Shown here piece by piece: positions 1-5,108 of a stretch of 5,108 nucleotides of DNA. Below the pieces are notes generated by a model, which saw nothing but the letters and a program-made list of their open reading frames with translations, had not been told where the DNA came from and searched no databases. Where the stretch lies: the NCBI GenBank assembly GCA_945933905.1, contig CAMEQX010000127.1, forward strand, positions 1-5,108, given 5' to 3'. Every line of letters starts with the position of its first letter. Position 1 is the stretch's first letter. Source of the DNA: an uncultured Clostridia bacterium (GTDB taxonomy: Bacteria > Bacillota > Clostridia > Oscillospirales > Ruminococcaceae). Both the position numbers and the translations under genes were made by a program.

Positions 1-275
1 CTTACAACAATGTCGAGAATGGTCGAGGAGCAGCGCACGCAAATCGGTACAATCATCGGGCTTTTCCATTTGTCCGAGGAACATTCTCGCATAGCTCGAA
101 AGGCTCTCCATATAGCGCCGCTGACCGTCCGCAAAAATCGTGTCAAACGCAAGCGAGCTTTTCCGGAACCCGAAACTCCCGTGAGAACAACCAGCTTGTC
201 GCGCGGGATTGTGACGTCGATGTTGTTGAGATTATGCTCGCGCGCGCCTTTTATAATAATTTTATCGTTAGCCAT
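1..275 (-). CDS. uvrA: UvrA, excinuclease ABC subunit A, N-terminal fragment with apparent frameshift
   Basis: UvrA is the ABC-type ATPase that forms the UvrA2-UvrB damage-scanning complex of nucleotide excision repair. The ATG at 275-273 follows an AAGAAGGG ribosome binding site with 6 bases between, and lies 27 bases after the uvrB stop, so the two genes read as an operon. Residues 1-39 match UvrA well: [29 protein letters not shown] and the Walker A stretch GVSGSGK ending at Lys39. The frame is then wrong. The next codons should give [16 protein letters not shown], and they do only if one A is added to the A run (four T on the plus strand, 159-162). In that shifted frame similarity continues through [13 protein letters not shown] to about base 55. 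From base 54 to base 1 no frame resembles UvrA. Both the original and shifted frames stay open to the window edge. A sequencing or assembly error in a homopolymer near a contig end is the likeliest cause; a true pseudogene is the alternative. Family identity is secure, integrity is not. Confidence 0.85.
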   Translation of the reverse strand, partial: MANDKIIIKGAREHNLNNIDVTIPRDKLVVLTGVSGSGKARLRLTRFLRTVSGAIWRAFRAMRECSSDKWKSPMIVPICVRCSSTILDIVV

Positions 276-302
276 AGTCAACCCTTCTTTTGCAAAATCC
301 TG

Positions 303-2270
303 TTATTCACCGCGGATTTCCTTGATTTTATCGCGCAGAAAAGCAGCGTGTTCAAAGTCAAGCATTTTTGCGGCTTTTTTCATCTCGGCGGTGTATTGAG
401 CGATAAGCTGTTCGCGTTCACGGCGCGGAAGCTTCTTGTAATCGCTCTTTTTCATCTTCTTTGTTTCTTTCTTTGTGATTTCGAGAACATCACGGATATC
501 CTTGACAATCGTTTTCGGGACAATTCCGTGTTCCTCGTTGTATTTCTGCTGAATTTCACGGCGACGAAGCGTTTCGGTGATAGCCGTTTCCATTGATTTT
601 GTGACAACGTCTGCGTACATTATAACCGTGCCCTCGGCGTTTCGCGCAGCTCGTCCGATAGTCTGAACAAGCGACGTTTCCGAGCGCAGAAAGCCTTCCT
701 TATCCGCGTCGAGAATAGCCACAAGCGATACCTCGGGAATATCAAGACCCTCGCGAAGAAGGTTAATTCCGATAAGCACGTCAAATTCGCCCTCGCGCAA
801 ATCCCTGATTATCTCCATTCGCTCCATTGTATCGATATCGTGGTGCATATAGCGCACTTTTATTCCCGCTTTTTCAAGGAACGCGGTCAAATCCTCCGCC
901 ATTTTCTTGGTGAGCGTGGTCACGAGAACGCGCTGATTTTTCGCGGTTCTTTGGTTGATTTCGGAAATCAAATCCTCGATTTGCCCCTCGGTCGGCTTGA
1001 CGGTGATTTCGGGGTCAAGAAGCCCTGTCGGACGGATAATCTGCTCGACAATCTGTGTTGATTTATCGCGTTCAAATTCACCGGGAGTTGCCGAAACGAA
1101 GACAATCTGATTGAGCTTGTCGTAAAATTCATCAAAATTCAGCGGTCGGTTGTCGTAAGCGCAGGGCAGTCTGAAGCCGTAGTCAACGAGATTTTTCTTT
1201 CGGGCGACATCTCCGCCGAACATTCCGCGAACCTGAGGGAGCGTGACGTGGCTCTCGTCAATCATCAGCAGAAAATCCTCAGGGAAGTGGTCGAGAAGCG
1301 TTATCGGCGTGCTTCCCGGCGGTCTTCTCGCAAGCACGCGCGAGTAGTTTTCGACGCCCTTGCAGATGCCGATTTCGCGAAGCATTTCTATATCATAACG
1401 CGTGCGCTGGTCAATTCTCTGCGCTTCAATCAGCTTGTTGTTGTCCTTGAAGAACTTCACGCGCTCCTCAAGCTCCTTTTCAAGCTCCGCGAGCGCTTCT
1501 TCTTTCTTGTCCTGAGCGATGATATAATGCGAGGCAGGGAAGATTATCTCGTAGGAAAGCGTAGCCTTCGTGTTGCCCGTGACAACCTCAAACTGCGAAA
1601 TACGCTCGATTTCATCGCCGAAAAATTCCACACGGATAGCGGTTTCGTTTGTGCTTCCCGCGGGGAAAATCTCGAGCGTGTCGCCTTTGACGCGGAATTT
1701 GTTGCGGACAAAATTCAGCTCGTTTCGCTCGTACTGCATATCGACAAGCTTTCTTATTATCTCCTCGCGCGAGATTTCCATACCCTGACGAATGGAAAGC
1801 GTGTTTGCGCGGTAATCCTCGGGTGAACCGAGCGAGTAAATGCACGAAACGCTGGCTACGATAATGACATCTCTGCGCTCGGCAAGCGAAGCGGTCGCGG
1901 AGTGGCGCAGGCGGTCGATTTCGTCGTTTATGGAGCTGTCCTTTTCGATATAAGCGTCGGTTGAGGGAATGTAAGCCTCGGGCTGATAGTAGTCGTAATA
2001 GCTCACGAAAAACTCAACTGCGTTGTTCGGGAAAAACTCGCGAAATTCCGCACAAAGCTGCGCGGCAAGCGTTTTGTTATGCGCTAGAACGAGCGTCGGC
2101 TTGTTGACGTTCGCGATAATATTCGCCATAGTAAAGGTCTTTCCCGAGCCTGTTACGCCAAGCAGGGTTTGTTCCTTATCGCCGCGCAAAATCCCCTTGG
2201 AAAGCGCCGCGATTGCTTCGGGCTGGTCGCCGGTGGGCTTGTATTCGGAGCGAAGCTCAAATTTATCCAT
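303..2270 (-). CDS. uvrB: UvrB, excinuclease ABC subunit B
   Basis: UvrB is the cytoplasmic helicase-like core of nucleotide excision repair. It takes damaged DNA from UvrA, inserts a beta-hairpin to verify the lesion, and recruits UvrC for incision. The protein is 655 residues, normal for the family. It begins [20 protein letters not shown]. Visible motifs: Walker A GVTGSGKT (38-45), the aromatic beta-hairpin [12 protein letters not shown] (91-102), motif II DESH (338-341), SATPG (393-397), the C-terminal helicase motifs with [13 protein letters not shown] (502-514) and QTIGRAARN (536-544), and a C-terminal UVR domain (about 617-652) that contacts UvrA and UvrC. No motif is missing. I chose the ATG at 2270 because GAGGTG sits 4 bases upstream. 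An in-frame ATG at 2312 falls upstream of the predicted transcription start near 2297. The gene has its own promoter and probably co-transcribes uvrA. Confidence 0.98.
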   Translation of the reverse strand: MDKFELRSEYKPTGDQPEAIAALSKGILRGDKEQTLLGVTGSGKTFTMANIIANVNKPTLVLAHNKTLAAQLCAEFREFFPNNAVEFFVSYYDYYQPEAYIPSTDAYIEKDSSINDEIDRLRHSATASLAERRDVIIVASVSCIYSLGSPEDYRANTLSIRQGMEISREEIIRKLVDMQYERNELNFVRNKFRVKGDTLEIFPAGSTNETAIRVEFFGDEIERISQFEVVTGNTKATLSYEIIFPASHYIIAQDKKEEALAELEKELEERVKFFKDNNKLIEAQRIDQRTRYDIEMLREIGICKGVENYSRVLARRPPGSTPITLLDHFPEDFLLMIDESHVTLPQVRGMFGGDVARKKNLVDYGFRLPCAYDNRPLNFDEFYDKLNQIVFVSATPGEFERDKSTQIVEQIIRPTGLLDPEITVKPTEGQIEDLISEINQRTAKNQRVLVTTLTKKMAEDLTAFLEKAGIKVRYMHHDIDTMERMEIIRDLREGEFDVLIGINLLREGLDIPEVSLVAILDADKEGFLRSETSLVQTIGRAARNAEGTVIMYADVVTKSMETAITETLRRREIQQKYNEEHGIVPKTIVKDIRDVLEITKKETKKMKKSDYKKLPRREREQLIAQYTAEMKKAAKMLDFEHAAFLRDKIKEIRGE

Positions 2271-2274
2271 AAAA

Positions 2275-2280
2275 CACCTC
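2275..2280 (-). promoter_or_regulatory. uvrB ribosome binding site
   Basis: GAGGTG on the minus strand, 4 bases before the ATG at 2270-2268. It decides the uvrB start in favour of MDKF over an upstream in-frame ATG at 2312 that has no such site. Confidence 0.8.
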
Positions 2281-2291
2281 ATTGCACAAAA

Positions 2292-2327
2292 ACGTTCACT
2301 TATATTATACAAGCGAACGTCTGATTT
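2292..2327 (-). promoter_or_regulatory. Candidate operator overlapping the uvrB promoter (possible LexA/DinR-type site)
   Basis: Two overlapping symmetries cover the promoter. First, half-sites at 2292-2301 (ACGTTCACTT) and 2311-2320 (AAGCGAACGT) are inverted repeats matching at 9 of 10 positions. They are separated by 9 bases and centred on the -10 element. Second, 2314-2327 resembles the Gram-positive SOS box CGAAC-N4-GTTYC: the CGAAC half is exact but the other half is degenerate (GATTT). It fills the -35/-10 spacer, a usual place for DinR/LexA. Known biology: uvrBA is a DinR/LexA target in Bacillus. Binding here is inference. The inverted repeat straddles the predicted start point, so it is more likely DNA symmetry than an RNA hairpin. 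Confidence 0.4.
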
Positions 2328-2332
2328 GTCAA
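2304..2332 (-). promoter_or_regulatory. SigA-type promoter of uvrB(A)
   Basis: On the minus strand TTGACA (2332-2327) and TATAAT (2309-2304) are separated by exactly 17 bases, a full match to the housekeeping consensus. The start point is predicted near 2297, giving a leader of under 30 bases before the uvrB ATG. The promoter lies in the 74-base radC-uvrB gap, so uvrBA can be expressed independently of radC. Such a strong promoter upstream of a repair operon suggests that a repressor normally limits it. Confidence 0.85.
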
Positions 2333-2344
2333 TATGAACATTTA

Positions 2345-3043
2345 TTATCCCCAGTATTCGCTGAAAACACCCGCCGAGCGCATTGAACCCACGCTCTCGC
2401 CCGACAGAACGATATGGTCGTTGAGCTCGATATCCAGCTCCTTGAGGAGATTTACAAGCCGTCTTGTCGCGGAAACGTCAGCGGAAGAAAAGTTTGCGGT
2501 ACCGACAGGGTGATTGTGAACGAGAACAATGTTTGTGCTTTTTCTCGCAATCGCCGCTCCGATAACGTTTTTCGCGTTAAAACAGGACGCGTCGGGCTCG
2601 CCATCGGAAATTTTCTCCGCGCCGATAAGACAAAGCGACCTGTCCAGCAAAATGACGTAAGCCGCCTCCTCAAGCGGATTTATGAAAAGAGTTTTCGCGT
2701 ATTCCGCAAGCTTTTCGGGGGAGTTCAGCTTTCTCTTTTTATCAAGCGATTCGTCGCGGTATTTTGTCACAAATTCTCCCAGAAAACAAATAAAAGCGGC
2801 GGCATTTTCGCCTATACCGCTGATTGTCGTTAAGTCGTCCTTTGACGCACTCAGAACGTTTGAAATCGAGCCAAACTTATCGATAAGCTTGTGGCTGATT
2901 TCGTTTGTGTTGCAGCGCGAAAAAATCGAATAGAGCAGGATTTCGAGAACCTCGTGTTCCTCGAAGCAGCCTATGCCTTGCGCCAGAAACTTATCAAGCA
3001 TACGCTTTCTGTGCCCCTGATGAAGCTCGGATTTCTCGGACAT
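2345..3043 (-). CDS. radC: RadC family (UPF0758) JAB/MPN-domain protein
   Basis: A 232-residue RadC-type protein. The N-terminal part (about 8-65) has the family pattern [20 protein letters not shown] and [16 protein letters not shown] helix-hairpin-helix follows (about 71-83, ISGIGENAA). The C-terminal half is a JAB1/MPN+ metalloprotease-like domain with HNHPVG (176-181) and the matching Asp189, giving the metal pattern HxH-x10-D. The usual HPRE-like segment before it is changed (FNAKNVI, about 155-161). RadC was once thought to act in DNA repair, but its real substrate and role are unsettled. The ATG at 3043 has GAGGAG 8 bases upstream. The gene lies between a tRNA terminator and the uvrB promoter. 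I see no convincing promoter of its own: a weak TTGTAA/AAAAAT pair (3090-3085, 3067-3062) would start transcription inside the ribosome binding site. No terminator follows it. Confidence 0.92.
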   Translation of the reverse strand: MSEKSELHQGHRKRMLDKFLAQGIGCFEEHEVLEILLYSIFSRCNTNEISHKLIDKFGSISNVLSASKDDLTTISGIGENAAAFICFLGEFVTKYRDESLDKKRKLNSPEKLAEYAKTLFINPLEEAAYVILLDRSLCLIGAEKISDGEPDASCFNAKNVIGAAIARKSTNIVLVHNHPVGTANFSSADVSATRRLVNLLKELDIELNDHIVLSGESVGSMRSAGVFSEYWG

Positions 3044-3088
3044 AACCTGTTCTCCTCACATATTTTTTCCGCAGCCTTTTCTGTTTAC

Positions 3089-3114
3089 AAAAACGGAGAG
3101 CAAAACGCTCTCCG
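3089..3114 (-). terminator. Rho-independent terminator after tRNA-Arg
   Basis: On the minus strand an 8-bp perfect stem, CGGAGAGC (3114-3107) with GCTCTCCG (3101-3094), closes a 5-base loop and is followed by five T (3093-3089). It starts 10 bases past the CCA end of tRNA-Arg and separates the tRNA genes from radC. Confidence 0.85.
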
Positions 3115-3124
3115 AGAATATTTT

Positions 3125-3201
3125 TGGTACGCCCGATGCGATTCGAACGCACGACACATAGCGTCGGAGGCTATTGCTCTATCCAACTGAGCTACGGGCG
3201 C
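3125..3201 (-). tRNA. tRNA-Arg (anticodon CCG)
   Basis: A complete cloverleaf is readable on the minus strand. The acceptor GCGCCCG pairs with CGGGCGT (one G-U). The D arm is GCTC/GAGC. The anticodon stem ATAGC/GCTAT has loop CTCCGAC, giving anticodon CCG (3167-3165), which reads the Arg codon CGG. The variable loop is GTGTC, and the T arm has TTCGAAT. The discriminator is A and CCA is encoded. Length is 77 with CCA. It lies 61 bases downstream of tRNA-Lys with a terminator in between. Confidence 0.97.
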
Positions 3202-3219
3202 TGATGTTTTATCTTGCTG

Positions 3220-3254
3220 AAAAAAACTCCGAACCCTTGAAAACAAGGATTCGG
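3220..3254 (-). terminator. Rho-independent terminator between tRNA-Lys and tRNA-Arg
   Basis: On the minus strand an 11-bp stem (3254-3244 with 3239-3229, one G-U pair) closes a TTTT loop. After AG comes a run of seven T (3226-3220). This is a textbook intrinsic terminator directed against transcripts leaving tRNA-Lys, sitting before tRNA-Arg on the same strand. Confidence 0.88.
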
Positions 3255-3262
3255 CGTTATGT

Positions 3263-3338
3263 TGGTGATCCACCCGGGAATCGAACCCGGGACACCCTGA
3301 TTAAAAGTCAGGTGCTCTACCGCCTGAGCTAGTGGATC
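3263..3338 (-). tRNA. tRNA-Lys (anticodon UUU)
   Basis: A complete cloverleaf on the minus strand. The acceptor GATCCAC pairs with GTGGATC. The D arm is GCTC/GAGC with an AGGCGGTA loop. The anticodon stem CCTGA/TCAGG has loop CTTTTAA, giving anticodon TTT (3305-3303) for Lys AAA/AAG. The T arm is CCGGG/CCCGG with TTCGATT. The discriminator is A and CCA is encoded. Length is 76. It lies about 11 bases from the predicted start of a consensus promoter. As an ANN-decoding tRNA it would be a substrate of the t6A pathway to which the Sua5-like gene at the right end belongs. Confidence 0.98.
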
Positions 3339-3355
3339 ATAACTGCAACGTATCT

Positions 3356-3384
3356 ATTATAGCAGATAACAATACGTTTGTCAA
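3356..3384 (-). promoter_or_regulatory. SigA-type promoter of tRNA-Lys
   Basis: On the minus strand TTGACA (3384-3379), a 17-base spacer and TATAAT (3361-3356) match the consensus fully, with a TGn extended -10 (TGCTATAAT). The start is predicted near 3349, just ahead of the tRNA at 3338. Dense A/T tracts upstream (3385-3443) could serve as an UP element, as is usual for stable-RNA promoters. Confidence 0.88.
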
Positions 3385-3443
3385 GCCTTTTTTGCGAAAA
3401 ATTAAAAAAATTTGCAAATATTTGAAAAAAATCGCTTATCGAC

Positions 3444-3472
3444 TTGAAATATTTTTGAAAAAGTGATATAAT
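3444..3472 (+). promoter_or_regulatory. SigA-type promoter of the DUF951-prfA operon
   Basis: TTGAAA (3444-3449), a 17-base spacer and TATAAT (3467-3472), with an extended -10 TGATATAAT. The start is predicted near 3479, leaving a leader of roughly 37 bases before the GTG at 3516. It points away from the tRNA-Lys promoter, and the two -35 elements are 59 bases apart across an A/T-tract region. Confidence 0.85.
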
Positions 3473-3501
3473 TTATATATGTATGCAGAAAAGATTTTTG
3501 C

Positions 3502-3508
3502 GGGAGGG
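3502..3508 (+). promoter_or_regulatory. DUF951 ribosome binding site (selects the GTG start)
   Basis: GGGAGGG, 7 bases before GTG at 3516. The in-frame ATG at 3483 has no such site and lies almost at the predicted transcription start, so the GTG is the better start. Confidence 0.8.
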
Positions 3509-3515
3509 TGATTTT

Positions 3516-3713
3516 GTGGATATAAATATCGGAGACGTTCTTTTGATGAAAAAAAATCACCCTTGCGGAAGCGCGCGGATGAAGGTTTTGCGCGTGGGCG
3601 CGGATTTCAGGATTTGCTGCGAGGGCTGCGGGAGAGTTGTGATGACGCCGCGTTCAAAGTGTGAGAAAAACGTTAAATCGATTATCCGCGACGAAAATCA
3701 GATTTCGGAGTAA
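3516..3713 (+). CDS. DUF951 family small protein
   Basis: A 65-residue protein from a GTG start, beginning MDINIGDVLLMKKNHPCGS. It carries the DUF951 signature: a GDVLLMKK strand, HPCGS (15-19), the VLRVGADFRI strand (24-33), a CCEGCGR knuckle (34-40) and a VMTPRS segment (42-47), then a basic tail. I know the family as conserved in Firmicutes without an assigned function. The small beta-rich build with Cys17, Cys35 and Cys38 suggests metal or nucleic-acid binding, which is inference. Cys34 and Cys49 look additional to my memory of the family. The stop at 3711-3713 is 3 bases before the prfA ATG, and the prfA ribosome binding site lies inside this gene's last codons, so translation of the two is probably coupled. 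Confidence 0.9.
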   Translation: MDINIGDVLLMKKNHPCGSARMKVLRVGADFRICCEGCGRVVMTPRSKCEKNVKSIIRDENQISE

Positions 3714-3716
3714 ATT

Positions 3717-4790
3717 ATGCGTGAAAGAATACAAATGATAATCGCGCGGTATGACGAGATTAGCGCGAAGCTGTCCGACCCGAAGGTTGCCGCCGACAAC
3801 AAGCTCTACGCGGAGCTGATGAAGGAATACAAAAACCTCACGCCGATTGTCGAGATGTACAACAGGTTTGTAAATGCCGAGAAATCCTGTCTTGACGCGA
3901 GGGCGCTTCTTGACGACAGCGCGGTTGAGGAGGAGCTTCGCGAGCTTGCGGAGCTTGATTATATCGAGAACAAGGCGCTTGTTGAAAAGTGCGAGGAGGA
4001 GCTGAAAATCCTGCTTCTTCCGCGTGACCCCGACGATGACAAGAGCGTTATCGTTGAAATTCGCGCGGGCGCGGGCGGCGAGGAAGCGGCGCTTTTCGCA
4101 AATTCGATGTTCAGAATGTACTCGATGTACGCGGCGCGACAGGGCTGGAAAATCGACGTTATGAGCGCAAATCCGACCGAGCTTGGCGGGTACAAGGAGA
4201 TTTCGTTCGGCGTTGAAGGCGAGGGCGTTTACGCAAAATTGAAGTACGAAAGCGGCGTTCACAGAGTACAGCGCGTTCCAGAAACGGAAAGTCAAGGCAG
4301 AATTCAGACTTCAACGGTAACGGTGGCGGTTTTGCCCGAGGTCGAGGAAGTTGACGTGAACATAAATCCCGCGGATTACACGGTTCAGACGTTCCGTTCA
4401 AGCGGCGCGGGCGGTCAGCACATCAACAAAACCGAGTCGGCGGTTCGTATTATTCATCACCCGTCGGGAGTTGTGGTTGAATGTCAGGAAGAACGCTCGC
4501 AGATGAAAAACAAGGAAAAAGCGATGAAAATGCTGTACAGCAGGCTTTACGAGGCTGAGAAAACCGCGCGTGACAACGCAATCGCCGAGGAGCGCCGTGG
4601 ACAAGTGGGCACAGGCGACCGCTCAGAGCGCATCAGAACCTACAATTTCCCGCAGTCCCGCGTCACCGACCATCGAATAGGTCTCACGCTGTACAAGCTG
4701 GACGAGATGATGAACGGCGGCTGCGACGAGATTTTTGACGCGCTGAGGCTTGCCGAGAGAACGGCGCTGCTTGCGAAAAACGAGGGTTGA
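3717..4790 (+). CDS. prfA: Peptide chain release factor 1 (RF1)
   Basis: RF1 recognises UAA and UAG in the ribosomal A site and triggers hydrolysis of peptidyl-tRNA. The protein is 357 residues, the normal length. It has the N-terminal helical domain (about 1-100), the RAGAGGEEAALFA segment (116-128), and the codon-reading tripeptide in PxT form, PET (188-190), which marks RF1 rather than RF2 (SPF). The catalytic GGQ (232-234) sits in SSGAGGQHINKTESAVRI, the substrate of PrmC glutamine methylation in other bacteria. The ATG at 3717 has GGAG 6 bases upstream, inside the preceding gene. No prmC is visible next to it in this window. The last codons carry GAGGG, which can serve the following small gene. 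Confidence 0.98.
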   Translation: MRERIQMIIARYDEISAKLSDPKVAADNKLYAELMKEYKNLTPIVEMYNRFVNAEKSCLDARALLDDSAVEEELRELAELDYIENKALVEKCEEELKILLLPRDPDDDKSVIVEIRAGAGGEEAALFANSMFRMYSMYAARQGWKIDVMSANPTELGGYKEISFGVEGEGVYAKLKYESGVHRVQRVPETESQGRIQTSTVTVAVLPEVEEVDVNINPADYTVQTFRSSGAGGQHINKTESAVRIIHHPSGVVVECQEERSQMKNKEKAMKMLYSRLYEAEKTARDNAIAEERRGQVGTGDRSERIRTYNFPQSRVTDHRIGLTLYKLDEMMNGGCDEIFDALRLAERTALLAKNEG

Positions 4791-4795
4791 TTTTG

Positions 4796-5002
4796 ATGAA
4801 AGACAGCGAAAAATCGCGGCTTGACAGCTTTGAAAAAATGCTTTTGTCGGTTCGGGTGCAATTTGATGAAAAGTCGAAGAAACTCACCGAACTGAAAAGC
4901 GCGGGCAAAGAGAAAACCGCGACCTATCGCCAGCTTTTTGCCGAGAAAATGCAGCTCGGGAATATGCTTGCGATGTACAGGCTGTACGGGCTGATTGAAT
5001 GA
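4796..5002 (+). CDS. Conserved-looking small charged protein between prfA and a Sua5 gene (unknown function)
   Basis: A 68-residue protein beginning MKDSEKSRLDSFEKMLLSV. I do not recognise a named family. It is rich in Lys, Glu, Leu and Ser, has no signal peptide or membrane segment, and residues 1-40 look like an amphipathic helix or short coiled coil. The C-terminal part (about 44-68) is more distinctive, with YRQLFAEKMQLGNMLAMYRL followed by YGLIE. GAGGG at 4782-4786 precedes ATG 4796 by 9 bases and TTG 4793 by 6, so either start is possible (68 or 69 residues). It lies 5 bases after the prfA stop and 12 bases before the next start, clearly inside the operon. Codon use resembles its neighbours. 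A role linked to translation is suggested only by position. Confidence 0.75.
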   Translation: MKDSEKSRLDSFEKMLLSVRVQFDEKSKKLTELKSAGKEKTATYRQLFAEKMQLGNMLAMYRLYGLIE

Positions 5003-5014
5003 GAAGGTGAAAAA

Positions 5015-5108
5015 ATGCTCACGGAGCTTGAAAAATATACCGAGGAAAGCGCAAAAAAAGCCGCGGAAATTCTGAAAAGCGGCGGTATTGTCGCAATTCC
5101 GACCGAAA
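5015..5108 (+). CDS. tsaC: Sua5/YrdC-family L-threonylcarbamoyladenylate synthase, N-terminal fragment
   Basis: The first 31 codons of a gene cut by the window end. The start MLTELEKYTEES is followed by AKKAAEILKSGGIVAIPTE, the typical N-terminal strand-helix of the YrdC domain, which in full-length proteins continues as TVYGLG. The enzyme makes threonylcarbamoyl-AMP from threonine, bicarbonate and ATP, for t6A modification at position 37 of ANN-decoding tRNAs such as tRNA-Lys(UUU). AAGGTG (5004-5009) lies 5 bases before the ATG at 5015. Linkage to prfA is common in Firmicutes. The fragment is too short to tell a long Sua5 from a short TsaC, or to exclude a YciO-type paralogue. Confidence 0.8.
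   Translation, partial: MLTELEKYTEESAKKAAEILKSGGIVAIPTE

Noticed and set aside
10..399. A plus-strand gene of 129 codons at the left edge.
   Set aside because: It runs antisense to uvrA and the end of uvrB, and its translation resembles no family I know.
1248..1826. A 192-codon open frame on the plus strand opposite uvrB.
   Set aside because: It is an antisense shadow of a fully conserved UvrB; no recognisable protein.
2271..2312. A longer UvrB starting at an in-frame ATG at 2312 (14 extra residues).
   Set aside because: The extension crosses the -10 element and predicted transcription start, lacks a ribosome binding site, and is not UvrB-like. The ATG at 2270 has GAGGTG and matches the family start.
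3062..3090. A radC promoter (TTGTAA-N17-AAAAAT, minus strand).
   Set aside because: Only 4 of 6 matches in each box, the -35 lies in the terminator T tract, and the predicted start would fall within the ribosome binding site.
3085..3273. A 62-codon minus-strand open frame across the tRNA genes.
   Set aside because: It overlaps the whole of tRNA-Arg and two terminators; open frames through tRNA genes are common artefacts.
3483..3515. A longer DUF951 protein from ATG 3483.
   Set aside because: No ribosome binding site, almost no leader after the promoter, and the extra residues do not resemble the family. GGGAGGG sits 7 bases before GTG 3516.
3654..4295. A 213-codon open frame on the minus strand opposite prfA.
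   Set aside because: It lies antisense to conserved RF1 sequence, has low-complexity shadow character and no family resemblance.

Overview
The window is a compact, ordinary-looking housekeeping region, most likely from a Clostridia-type Firmicute (Bacillota). The evidence for that is a DUF951 small protein (a family I know from Firmicutes), strong GGAGG-type ribosome binding sites, one GTG start, consensus SigA promoters, and tRNA genes with encoded CCA. Coding DNA looks mid-GC by eye, while the spacers are very AT-rich. I cannot name the species.

The layout is divergent around an AT-rich spacer at about 3339-3515. Everything to the left is on the minus strand, in transcription order: tRNA-Lys(UUU), a strong hairpin terminator, tRNA-Arg(CCG), a second terminator, radC, uvrB, and the 5' end of uvrA, which runs off the window. 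Everything to the right is on the plus strand: a 65-residue DUF951 protein, prfA (release factor 1), an unrecognised 68-residue coiled-coil-like protein, and the first 31 codons of a Sua5/YrdC threonylcarbamoyl-AMP synthase.

The left arm is a DNA repair block. UvrB and UvrA load damage recognition in nucleotide excision repair. uvrB has its own near-perfect promoter (TTGACA-N17-TATAAT) overlapped by symmetric sequence that could bind an SOS repressor. The right arm is a translation block: stop-codon release, and probably t6A modification of ANN-decoding tRNAs. Its genes are tightly packed behind one extended -10 promoter.

I found no mobile element, CRISPR array or obvious new system. The points most worth checking are an apparent one-base deletion in uvrA directly after the Walker A lysine (with loss of UvrA similarity in the last 54 bases at the window edge), the operator-like symmetry over the uvrB promoter, the terminator that separates the two tRNA genes, and the uncharacterised small proteins flanking prfA.
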